DNA of 64,000 nt from Pegoplata infirma (Eukaryota > Arthropoda > Insecta > Diptera > Anthomyiidae): NCBI GenBank assembly GCA_963921195.1, contig OY992539.1, forward strand, positions 41,434,299 to 41,498,298. The letters are read 5' to 3'. This document shows positions 55,561 through 64,000 of the stretch, piece after piece; the first letter of the stretch is position 1; each line of letters opens with the position of its first letter. The position numbers and the translations under genes were made by a program. The notes below the pieces were generated by a model. That model was not told where the DNA came from and searched no databases. It was given only the letters and a program-made list of their open reading frames with translations.

Positions 55561-56311
55561 AAACAAGTAGAAAAATTAAATTCGCCTTGGCCAATTCTAT
55601 GAATACCCTCCACAGTGCCCTTTTTAAGTGATAGTAAATTTTCTATCATGAAAAAAATAACATTTTTTATTAGAAATATTTTGTGTAAAAAAACTTTTTT
55701 TTTAAGTAATTTTTGAAAAACAAAAAAATTTTTTTTGAGTGTAAATTTTTTTTTGAGTGTATTTTTTTTTTTTTTTTGTTTTAGTGTAAAAATATTTTTG
55801 AGTAACAAAAATGCGTTGTAAAATATTTTTGTGACTTACCAATGTTTTTAAAACATGTTTAACGGGTTTTCAACACGTGAATTTAATGTGAAACTAATCT
55901 GATATTCACAGTTTTGCTAATAACTTTTGAACCACTGGACCGATTTGGGTGAAATTTAATACGAACCAGGCCTGGGGAATGACAAATATATGTGCCATGC
56001 TTCAACATTCTCAGATGTGCCTTTCGAAAGTTAGCGTGTTTTTTATTTTGTAAATTCACGAAAAACCCTTGTGAAATTCAGTATTTTGCTCATAACTTTT
56101 GAACTACTGGACCGATTTCGCTGGATTGCAATACCAACCTGACCAGGAAAATGCCCAACATATATGCTAAACTTCAGGAGCCTCCGTAAAGTCTTTTAAA
56201 AGTAAGCGTGTTTTCAACAGACAGACAGACGGACGGACGGACATCGCTAGATCGTCTTAAAATCGATCGAGGATCAATATTTCGAGGTGTTACAAACGGA
56301 ATGAGGGTATA
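55561..56311 (-). mobile_element. Family C, near-complete copy
   Basis: AACAAGTAGAAAAATTAAAT and ATACCCTCCACAGTGCCC at one end. The other end has GAGGGTAT preceded by TTTCGAGGTGTTACAAACGG. Internal ACAGACAGACGGACGGACGG. Inserted in an A run of an FB1 fragment. The second hairpin is shortened (AATGAGGGTAT), so the terminal stem is lost. Confidence 0.7.
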
Positions 56312-56430
56312 ATCAAAAAAATTGTATGGAGACCCTCTTAAGGATTGAAGATAGACGGTAGGTATGTTTTGAGAAAATGTTGGGGTTAAAAAAATATTGG
56401 GGGTCGGTCATACATTTGACGCCTGTCAAA

Positions 56431-57685
56431 TGTTATTTCCTAAAGAATTCTGATGATGGGGAAATTACAAAATCCCCGAAACAATCGTCAATTCATTCTG
56501 GAAAATTACCAAAACTTTTGACGGCAGAAACTCTATAATTACTTGTTGGGAGATTATCCTAATAAAAAAAGTAGAGTTAACATAAGTACTTAATATGTGA
56601 ATACATAATGGGGAACATAAAATCACCTCGAACTGGAAAAAACTCTACTTTTTAGCTGATAGTCTACTTTAATTTTTTTTTCTCATTAAATATAAAAATT
56701 CGTGTTGCACAGTGTAGTAGGCGTTAAGATAACAATGTATAAACCCCCAGTGAATATTTTTTATTTCACACTTTCAACGAACGCGACAACCTCAAAGAAT
56801 TATGTAAATTTAAACAAAAAATAAATATAAAAATACACTTTCTTATGATAATCATCCATTTGCTATGTAGCAGAAAAAAAGAAAATTTAACTAAAACAGA
56901 TTTAAAGTATTTGACATAACTAAATAAAAATTGTATAACAGCTAATGACTAATGGCGTCAAAATAATATCCTTTGGTGTTGGAGCGATATAAAGTAAAAA
57001 AAGTCAACAAAGTATGTAGTACGCTGTAGATACAAGTACCAAGAATGACTTCCAAAGTGCGGTGGATACATGTAGAGATACTACAAAATAATTTTAAAAT
57101 ACTAGAAACTGCTCCACTAAAAAAAAATGACGTGTCTCTGGTCTGAATCGTTGTCTTACAACAAATGTGTCCATATATTGATGTAACAGTAACTGGCAAC
57201 TGGCAACAAACAAACAACTTCTAGATAAAGTTAAGTAATGTTGATACAATATGAGGCAACAAAAAAACAACCTCCAACTATGAAGTAGTTCTGGCACTTT
57301 GTTTCTTTCAATATTTTTTTTTGTTTAAACAAGAAAAATTCCATTTCGTTGAAAAGAATAAATAATAATATGTGTGGTGGTTTCTATTATTTGTCCTATC
57401 CAGCAGTTGTAAACAAATACAAACATTTGTATGTGGCAACCATACAACAATTTTTCTTCTAATAGGAAAGGAAGATATCCGAAGTGATATTAAGGAAAAG
57501 TTAAGAATATATCTTGGAATCGATTGTCGCCGTCGGAGAAAATATGTGTGTTGCCATTGTTAATGGCAATAGATCGTTTTCTAAAAATATGGCAACACTG
57601 ATGAAAAGAGAGAGAGAGAGATTAAGAAAAACCGTGATAAAATTTAAGGGTTTTTCATGAACAGAAAACCGATTTTGACAAAACC
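56431..57685. other. A+T-rich DNA without supported gene
   Basis: The stretch 56440-56640 (GATGGGGAAATTACAAAATC, GAAACAATCGTCAATTC, AGTAGAGTTAACATAAGTAC) resembles parts of 62560-62800 and 35080-35120, probably a dispersed repeat. A short (GA)n lies at 57609-57621. Frames on both strands at 56942-57297 are chance. Confidence 0.45.
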
Positions 57686-57793
57686 ATCAAAGTCCAAGTA
57701 CCAAATAGGGAAGATTGGGCCGAAAACTGTGTTATAACAGAAAATGCAATCTCTGGGAGCTTTGACAGTACCTTCAAAGTTCAAGTACCAAAT
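57686..57793 (+). mobile_element. Family B fragment interrupted by D
   Basis: AAAGTCCAAGTACCAAATAG and GGGAAGATTGGGCCGAAAAC match 14999-15035 of family B. A partial second copy (CTTCAAAGTTCAAGTACCAA) follows at 57772. The expected continuation appears beyond the D element at about 58886. Confidence 0.65.
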
Positions 57794-57824
57794 TTTTTTC
57801 TTATTATTGAGCCAATACTCGGGG

Positions 57825-58870
57825 ATGTCCCCTACAAATGCAGTGCATTGTGTTGATACCAGAAAAAATAGGTATGGAAGGGAGGAAAGAGGGAGTAGTG
57901 TTTATGAATATTTGACTTGAAACTTTCCAGATTAAATGTTTCAGGGAAGCTTTCTGCTAGGATATTATTCCATATAAAGATAGATCGACTGAGAAAGCAA
58001 TTCTCTCTGTAATGTGTGTCATTAATTATCTGTCGCATGAACCCAAATGGCTTGGCCTATGACTAAAGAAAAATTAAAGATAAATGTTGATGTCATTTGC
58101 AAAATATTAGATAGGATTAGAAGTTTAACTTTGAAGATCGAGAAGGAGAAAGAACAGAGCCTTGGGGTAAAACTGAATAAAGCTGAAATTCTCTTTAAGA
58201 AACCCCATATGACAACACGTATAGAACGGTCTCTGAGAAAGATCGAAATAACACGAGAGAAATCGTTACCCATACCACAAGAAATAAGCTTAGAAACAAG
58301 CGCGGCGTACAATACTCGATCGAATGCTTTGCAAATATCTAGAGCCACCACATTAATTTCACCAACCGACTCCAACGTTCCGATAGAAACGCTGTAGGTT
58401 TCAAGTAGAACGACTTTTACGGAAACCATACTGTCGGTCATTGAGTAATGAGTTGGACTGCAGATCATTAACGTGATGATAATTGATCATAATTTCATGA
58501 CCTTCGAAAGTGCAGAGCAAATTGCGATTGGGCGGTAATTTTCAGGATTAGTAGCCTAACCCTTTTTCGGGATAGGCTGAACATTGGCAACCTTCCAACT
58601 CGAGGAGAAGATTTCCAAGCCAAAGGAAGTGTTAAAAAGGTTTGCCACTGGACGCCATAGCGTCGAAGAACACTGTTTTAGCACCAGTGATGTAATGACA
58701 TCCGGCTCCGGTGACTTATATAAGATCCGCAAGAACCCTTTTAACTGCACGCGCTCGGAAGAAAAATCTTGGCCACAGTACATGATACCCTTTCAAGTTC
58801 GGGCCGACGTTGATCGCTTTCCGGCAAGTATGAATTTCTTGCAAAAACTTTAGCAAAAAGGTTGGCTTTA
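57825..58870 (-). mobile_element. Family D element, internally deleted
   Basis: Minus-strand order: RT fingers (58556-58783, KVANVQPIPKKG), palm (58022-58468, with ALDICKAFDRVLYAAL), then directly the C-terminus (57832-58038, IWNNILAESFPETFNLESFK). Motif C and the thumb are missing. It sits between two parts of a B element, consistent with insertion into it, although no target duplication could be fixed. Confidence 0.75.
58022..58783 (-). pseudogene. RT fingers/palm relic, family D
   Basis: The frame at 58556-58783 reads SSTLWRPVANLFNTSFGLEI and VQPIPKKG. The frame at 58022-58468 holds motif A as VVALDICKAFDRVLYAAL with both Asp residues, and SLVIGQAIWVH at its end. The motif B region is frame-shifted. 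Compared with 10577-11068 it keeps the standard AFD but has lost motif C. Confidence 0.75.
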
Positions 58871-58885
58871 TCAACCGGGTCAGGA

Positions 58886-59402
58886 AAGATTACCCGGAAA
58901 ACTCTGTTATAATTGAGGATGCGATCTCCAGTTTTACGGACGTATAGAAAATGAGATGGGTACGGATTCGGGAGTATATTCTGAATGCCTCGAAATCAGG
59001 GCCTCATTGAGACTTCCGGACAAGTGTAGAGTTTTCCACGGTGAGATAATTGCTGTTCAATCAGGAATCGTTAGGAACTGTATACAATCCCTTCGTCAAA
59101 TCAGACTGTGAAGCTTATTTGGGTCCCTGGACATAGTGGGGTCGCTAGTAACGAATTGGCTAATGAATGAACTAAAAATGGCTCTGAGTCGGTGGGGAAA
59201 ATGCTGGACCTGACATGTCGGTTCCTATAGTAAAAATGATGAATGAAATCTATAGAACATCAGAGAATAGAATGAAGGATATGTGGAAATCACTGACTGC
59301 GTGCAGGATATCGCAAACCTTGTGGCAACTGCCAAGTCCTAAGACGACAAAAAGTCTTCTTACTTTGGCAGTGCACTGTACAATCGACCAAATGACCGTG
59401 CG
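58886..59402 (+). pseudogene. Family B RNase H region, broken
   Basis: Continues the B copy: TGTTATAATTGAGGATGCGA, a frame-shifted TDG region, LIWVPGHSGVASNELANE and then ENRMKDMWKSL (59215-59406). It stops abruptly at GACCGTGCG where family A begins. Frameshifts and stops throughout. Confidence 0.7.
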
Positions 59403-59498
59403 TTAGGTTAGGTTGTAAGTGGCTGCTGATGTTTTACGTCAACAAACGTATACTCTGAGGTCCGTTGTAATACCACGGGACTGTAATAGGTTTCCCTA

Positions 59499-60640
59499 CT
59501 AATCCCTGCCGTTTAACCAATTTGAGCTTCTTATGAAACTCTTTCGATATTCAATTTTGACATCCGACAAATCAGAAAGATCGTGCAGCTCCCTAGATCC
59601 CAGTGAAGCAAGTCTCTGACCAGAATATGCCGGGCAATGGCAGATGAAGTGTTCGATAGTTTTCAACTCCTCTTCATCCTTGCAACTCCTTAAAAAGTCA
59701 TTCGACGGCACGTTTAACCGCTCTGAGTGCTTTCCTATAAGACAGTGTCCGGTAATTGAAGCAACTACCGACGAAATCTCTCCTCTTGGACGAGATATCA
59801 GCTCACGTGCAGTCAATCAAGCCGACCCAAAATTTTCGGCGGCGGTGGCTTGACCAATTTTGCTCAGCGGCGGCTTAGTGTCGGCTGAACTTTTTTGTTC
59901 TATTTTTGTTGTAAAATCTGTTTTTTTGAAAGGCGGCGGCGCGAAAAAAGGTTAAAAATTGGCCGGCGGCGCCGCGCAGCCGATTTTGAGCCGGTCGGCT
60001 TGATTCACTGCTCACGTGTGCGCCTCCGGTTAAGAAAAGGCCAAATCTGTCGTGTTGCCTCACACGTCCATCCATTTGCCCATCTTTGATTAGTCTCTGT
60101 CGCGGAACAAAGCTGTAGGTTTTGCTTGCAAGTTTCCAGAGGCATATCAACACATTCCAATTCTTAATGTCTCTGTGGAGTGGGAACCAAATGAGTCGTA
60201 TGTCAAACTGATTGGCCATCTCAGTGCGGCAGTTAAGGGCAGATCTTGTTTTCAGAAACATGTACTCTAGAGACTTGACCGTGGCGACTGTCAGATTAGA
60301 TGTTGACTATGATTGTAGACAAGACATTGCAATTCAACCAGTCAGCCACTTCCTTTATTACCAGCATCTCTGCCTGGTAAACACTGCAATGATCTGGCAA
60401 TCTTAGAGCCAGGCTCAATCCATGATATTTCGAATAGACTTCAAAGCCCACTCTATCCATCTGTGTAAAAATCTATGGAATCTCCAATACCCGGAGTGCC
60501 CCTCATCCAAGACTCCTTGGATGGTATCATAATGGTGAAGTGGCGCTCAAAAAGACTCATAGAGGGAGCACAGCCCACATTTTGTGGTATTGTTATCTTC
60601 TTAAAGATCGCGCTATGGCCACAATCGCTGCTCCTCAATT
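59499..60640 (-). pseudogene. RNase H and C-terminus of family A, broken
   Basis: The frame at 59499-59816 has ARELISRPRGEISSVVASIT, ITGHCLIGKHSERLNV and a Cys-His end where the first pair reads LRSC (first Cys lost). Beyond the insert, RNase H pieces (RLIWFPLHRDI, NIDFYTDG-like) are separated by deletions. Not functional. Confidence 0.75.
59810..60010. mobile_element. 201-bp G+C-rich hAT-like miniature element
   Basis: The left end CAGTCAATCAAGCCGAC and the complement of the right end CAGTGAATCAAGCCGAC match at 16 of 17 bases. The 8-bp direct repeat CTCACGTG flanks it (59802-59809, 60011-60018). The interior is full of GGCGGCGGC and GCCGCGCAGCC, far more G+C-rich than anything nearby. The uninterrupted site is seen in the A copy near 45400 (TCAGCTCACTTGTGCGCC). 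Confidence 0.9.
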
Positions 60641-60697
60641 GCGGTACGCTGTTAAGTCAAATTTTCGACGTAGTCGCATACTGCCTACCCAATACCT

Positions 60698-61695
60698 ACG
60701 TACTTGCGCCATTAACATTTCCGGGGACAGTCTTGTAGCTCTGAAGGCCTTAGGCACTGTAAAATCGGAAATCGTTAGGAACTGTATACAAAAACGACTT
60801 AGAGTCAGTGGCAAAACATGTTGAACCTGACATCTCTGTACCTATAGTGAAGTAGATGAACAAAATTTATAGGATTTCAAAGAATAGAGTAAAGGTAAGG
60901 TGGATATCACTGACTGCGTGCAGAATATCGCGAACCTTGTGGCCACAGCCAAATCCAAAGAGGAAAGAAAGTCTTCTTACTCTTGGCAAACGGACGGTAA
61001 GCCTATTAGTGGGAGTACTGATAGGACACTGTATAATCGATCAAATGACCGTGCGTATCGGAATCTCTGACAGGGACTATTGTAGAAATTGTGGGGAAGT
61101 GGAGTGGATCCGGGTGTCAGGAAACGCCGCATTAAGAATTTGGGGCAAATATTGTTCGATGACCTGTTGCGCAATTCACTAACTTTTTAACGACAAAAAT
61201 CGGTAGTTATATTGTCAAAAATCGTTAGTTATCGACAATTGTCTTTAAAAGCGATTCTATAACATTTTTCTACCGAATTTTGTCGTTATTGAAAATCGTT
61301 AACTTATCAACAAAAAATTTTTTGAAGTTAAAGTAAACAAAATTTTTCGGTTCTCAATACAATTTCAAAATAAACAAATTTCAAATTAACTATTTTGTCG
61401 TTAATTGAAAAATTTATAGAATCAGATATTCGTTAAAACAACCGACAATTCTCGTTAATTAACGATATCGATAATTTCGATAAAAAAGTTACTGAATCGC
61501 ACAACTGGACTGTCTAAACGGTGTCTCATTTTTCTTCTCTAGCAGAATATCTTGGGGAATCGGGGTGGTTTAAGAAGTAGACCTTTGTATAAGAGCTGGG
61601 TAGGGAAATAACAATTATGTCAATCACAATGGGGTTTATGTCCTCCAAGTGAATTCTCCAAATGGCGGACGCCTATCGAACCTAACCTAACATTT
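60698..61695 (+). mobile_element. Family B 3' part split by a miniature element
   Basis: ATTAACATTTCCGGGGACAG, TCTTGTAGCTCTGAAGGCC, the frame at 60856-61182 (KRTVSLLVGVLIGHCIIDQM, CRNCGEVEW) and, beyond the insert, AACGGTGTCTCATTTTTCTT and TATCGAACCTAACCTAACAT. Its 3' hairpin is mutated (TTCTCCAAATGGCGGA). Confidence 0.75.
61167..61504. mobile_element. 338-bp miniature element with 3-bp duplication
   Basis: Left TTGCGCAATTCACTAACTTT and the complement of the right end TTGTGCGATTCAGTAACTTT match at 17 of 20 bases. CTG lies at both junctions (61164-61166 and 61505-61507); other B copies read GACCTGGA without interruption. Interior repeats of the CGTTA/TAACG type. A 3-bp duplication is typical of PIF/Harbinger, but the CTG target is not the usual TWA. 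Confidence 0.8.
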
Positions 61696-62405
61696 TCGTG
61701 TACTGCCATATTTTATTAAACACTTGAAAAAAATAAGGAAAAACAGTGATGTCAACTGAGGATGAAATTGGCATTATATTTATTCTTATTAAAATCGATC
61801 TATATCACTTGGCATACCTTCCTAAGTAGTAAAGCATTATCCAAGTAGTATAGTAGTTCTTTATGCATTTTCTTAAAAAATAACACCAGTGCCAGCCAGT
61901 ATTTATGTAGCGTCATATTATATTTGCCACTTGAGGCAGATACCATCGAAGGAGTAATACATTTTTTTATTATTATTTTGTCAAACATTGACATTTTTTT
62001 TTCGATAACTTATATTGGGTATTGTATGTATAGAGTATATTTTAGCGATAAATAAAATCATAAATAAGTTGTTTTTTTGTTATTTGGTTGGTTAGATTGG
62101 TTTGGTTGGTGTTTTTTAAGTTATTGGCTGCAATTTACCGAAGATAGAGTTGTATGAATTTTTATCATCATTTTATAGTATAAAAAAAATCTATAAATTT
62201 TTATTTTAAGGAGATTTTAAAAAGTGAATTTTATGTTTAAGTACTTTAGAAAGAGTTGCTACTTTTTAGCTACAAATTTCTGGTTTGGGGGGTATGCGTT
62301 ATTTTTTTTTATTATTGACCTGATGATAACCATAAAGTGATTTATTGCTTGTTGTTGATTATATTAAATTTTTATTCGAAATTTATAGTTTAGACTATTT
62401 TTACT
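61696..62405. other. A+T-rich DNA without recognisable feature
   Basis: No gene or element supported. Low-complexity T- and A-rich text. Confidence 0.5.
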
Positions 62406-62407
62406 AA

Positions 62408-62448
62408 TATTCTATTATTTTTTTTTTTTTGTTTCTTTTCAGGTAAGC
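62408..62448 (+). promoter_or_regulatory. Candidate recursive splice site (zero-length exon)
   Basis: A pyrimidine-rich run ending TTTTGTTTCTTTTCAG is followed with no spacer by GTAAGCATTC, placing a strong 3' splice site at 62442 against a good 5' donor at 62443. This is the arrangement of ratchet sites in long fly introns. No exon is visible on either side. Candidate only. Confidence 0.45.
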
Positions 62449-62525
62449 ATTCATTCATACTAATTATTTCGTAGTAATGATAAAGTGAGTACAAACTTTT
62501 GTTTAAATCAAGATCAAGGTTCTAA

Positions 62526-62845
62526 TTCGAGGTCATTTAATTTCCCCATTATGAATTAACATAACAAGAACTTAAATTAACTTTACTTTCTCTCATAGGA
62601 TATTCTCCCAACAAATACTCATAGAGTTTCTGTTTTCAAAATTTTTTTTTATTTTCAGGATAAAATTAGTTTTTGTGGTATTCTGATATTTTCTTATCAT
62701 CAGAATTCTTTAGAAAATTGTGGTAATACTGTTGAGATTTTTTGAAAGAATATCCTAAAAGAGAAAGTAGAGTTACCCTAAGTACTTGTCATGGTTATTT
62801 ATAATGTGAAAATTAATTGATCGTACTTAATTGACCTCGTTTTCA
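62526..62845. mobile_element. Foldback element with ~100-bp imperfect arms
   Basis: TCGAGGTCATTTAATT, CTTTACTTTCTCTCATAGGA and TATTCTCCC at the left are mirrored by GAATATCCTAAAAGAGAAAG, TAGAGTTACCCTAAGTACTT and TTAATTGACCTCG at the right. The loop contains CTGATATTTTCTTATCATCAG. Similar words at 56440-56640 suggest a family. Confidence 0.65.
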
Positions 62846-62989
62846 TTTTTTTTTTTTAATAAATTTAAAAAAGTCTTCTTTTAAATTCTATCATAAATTC
62901 ATATTTCCTCAGACATAGCAGGCCTTTGATTTAAAACTTCTATTGTAGGTTTTTTTTTAACTTTTCCGCCATATTTTCACTTTTTTATT

Positions 62990-64000
62990 TGACAACCAAT
63001 TTAAGACTCCAACTCTTTCAGGCGAGTGAGTTGAATCGCAATCTATGCTGCTAAGTTATTGAATCGTTTCGCTCATGTCCTGAATTGACCCGACTCTTTT
63101 TTTGATCGAGCCCCAGCATGGGCGCCATTTGTTTTTTAAATTTTGTTAGTCGATTTGGCTGAATAATGTAAGCTGCTTAATCGTTCTGGTTGCTGTCGTG
63201 AAATTGGCCCAACTCTTCTTCACTTCAGGAGGTTTCGGTGTTTTTGATTTGCTTTTCGGAATCAAGCCCCTGATTGGGCGCCATTTTCTTAGAATTTTTC
63301 TTAGTCTATTCTTTTAGCTGTCGTGAAATTGTCACGATTCTCTCTCATTGGTGATGGTTTCCAGTGTTTTTGCTTTGCAATATCGTTGGCTTAGTCGGCA
63401 AACCTGTCAAGTCCATTTTTATAAACATTGAGATTTTAATATAGTATGTATTGTGTAGCTCAAAATACTTCATTTGGGAAAAAAGTAATAAATACAAATT
63501 TAAATCAGATGAACTAAAGAAAAAAACTGCGTTTATAAATTTAAAAAAAGTCAACCTAAAAAAAAGTTAGAAAGTTGTTGTCCCTCCTAAAATTAAAAAT
63601 TGAAAATTTGACAGGTTTGCCGACTAAGCCAACGATATGGAATTCGGCCTGATTTTCACTTAAATCAGTTTATTGGCAACAAATTTAAGACTCCAACTCT
63701 TTTAGCCGAGTGAGTTGAACCGCAATGTATGCTGCTTAGTTATTAAATCGTTTCGTTGATGTCATGAATTGGCACAAATTGTTTCTTTTTTATCGAGCTC
63801 CAACTTGGGCGCCATTTTTTGAAAATATTGTTAGTCGATTTGACTGAATAAGGTAAGCTGTTTAATCGTTCTGGCTGCTGTCGTGAAATTGGACTATCCT
63901 TCACTGCAGAATGTTTCTGTTGTTTTGATTTGATATTCGGAATCGAAGCCCTGCTTGGGCGCCATTTTCATGTTCTTGGTCTATTCTATGTCTTAAAATT
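62990..64000. repeat. 684-bp-spaced direct repeat with TGGGCGCCA words
   Basis: TTAAGACTCCAACTCTTT begins similar ~320-bp segments at 63001 and 63685, sharing GAGTGAGTTGAA, a TGCTGC(T/-)TAGTTATT-like block, TTAGTCGATTTG and GCTGTCGTGAAATTGG. TGGGCGCCA occurs four times, at 63119, 63275, 63806 and 63956. On the minus strand these read TGGCGCCCA, like the tRNA-Lys primer site of some insect LTR elements. A 259-bp foldback interrupts the first segment. Confidence 0.6.
63380..63638. mobile_element. 259-bp element with perfect 31-bp inverted ends
   Basis: ATATCGTTGGCTTAGTCGGC followed by AAACCTGTCAA (63380-63410) is exactly complementary to 63608-63638 apart from the innermost base. The interior is A+T-rich with no credible frame. 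No target duplication is evident. Confidence 0.75.

Larger units (their letters stand above)
54118..56430. mobile_element. FB1-related host split by families A and C
   Basis: FB1-type wording before 54190 (GTCGGTCAAACATTTTAC), between 55495 and 55560 (AAGGCACCAATGCATTGGAG, CTGATTTAATCAAACAA) and after 56312 (AATTGTATGGAGACC, GGGGGTCGGTCATAC) is colinear once the A element (54200-55484) and family C (55561-56311) are removed. It is only a partial FB1 copy. Confidence 0.65.
59403..60697 (-). mobile_element. Family A copy split by a GC-rich hAT-like element
   Basis: Tail and hairpin region TTAGGTTAGGTTGTAAGTGG at 59403, then the Cys-His end (59499-59816), the 201-bp insert (59810-60010), CETTRF-type text, a partly deleted RNase H, and the SSDCGHSAI block at 60453-60638. 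It joins B-type sequence at about 60698. Because the B parts on either side are not consecutive, the locus arose by more than simple nesting. Confidence 0.75.

Noticed and set aside
62630..62665. Splice acceptor TTTTATTTTCAG before GATAAAATT
   Set aside because: A lone acceptor-like motif inside a foldback loop with no exon or donor.
1..64000. tRNA, rRNA or snRNA genes
   Set aside because: I found no cloverleaf with A and B boxes, no rRNA core sequence and no Sm-site-bearing small RNA by eye; a covariance-model search was not possible.

Overview
The window looks like intergenic or giant-intron DNA from a large, repeat-rich insect genome, most likely a brachyceran (calyptrate-like) fly. The support is strong A+T richness, long homopolymer runs, several APE-type non-LTR retrotransposon families, hAT-like and TA-flanked miniature transposons, foldback elements, and the short hairpin repeats with CCGTCCGTCTGTCTG tracts common in flies. 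I recognise no host protein-coding exon, tRNA, rRNA, CRISPR array or bacterial operon. The genus is not determinable from the sequence alone.

Layout. 1-2905 is a degenerate array of GTAC-containing palindromic units carrying a 269-bp foldback element. 2906-5370 is unique-looking A+T-rich DNA. 5370-7905 is a decayed non-LTR element (family H, minus strand; zinc motif, endonuclease, reverse transcriptase). 8990-11640 is a decayed Jockey/CR1-like element (family D, minus) whose RT thumb segment is tandemly triplicated. 13780-19985 holds relics of LOA/I-like elements (A, B, E) and D. 20700-22560 is foldback DNA, including a palindromic minisatellite. 22575-24375 is D and E again. 26391-27018 is a foldback. 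27796-31020 is one long repeat containing a 160-bp tandem array. 31021-32001 is a B relic split by a hAT-like element. 32080-44930 is a dense set of nested miniature elements (helentron-like family C, foldback FB1, hAT-like and TA-flanked elements). 44938-49618 is a hAT-like scaffold split by a young 3-kb A element with intact RT and RNase H. 50095-61700 holds further B, A, C, D and FB copies nested in one another. 61700-64000 is A+T-rich with two foldbacks, a candidate recursive splice site and a diverged direct repeat.

Relationships. Three non-LTR families (A, B, E) share one 3'-end design: a short hairpin, a short spacer, then a CCTAA-type tail that matches the (TTAGG)n insect telomere unit on the opposite strand. 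Two ultrashort A copies (49 and 68 bp) flanked by target duplications isolate that 3' tip. Many insertions can be read exactly from target-site duplications or from empty sites elsewhere in the window, so a relative order of insertion can be reconstructed: for example the A element is younger than the hAT-like scaffold, and the hAT-like 31227-31928 is younger than its B host.

A polypyrimidine tract running into CAG|GTAAGC at 62442/62443 resembles a zero-length-exon recursive splice site, with a weaker one at 8510/8511, both on the plus strand. If real, they would place the window inside a very long plus-strand intron. Family letters (A, B, C, D, E, H, FB1-FB5) are local labels, not database names.
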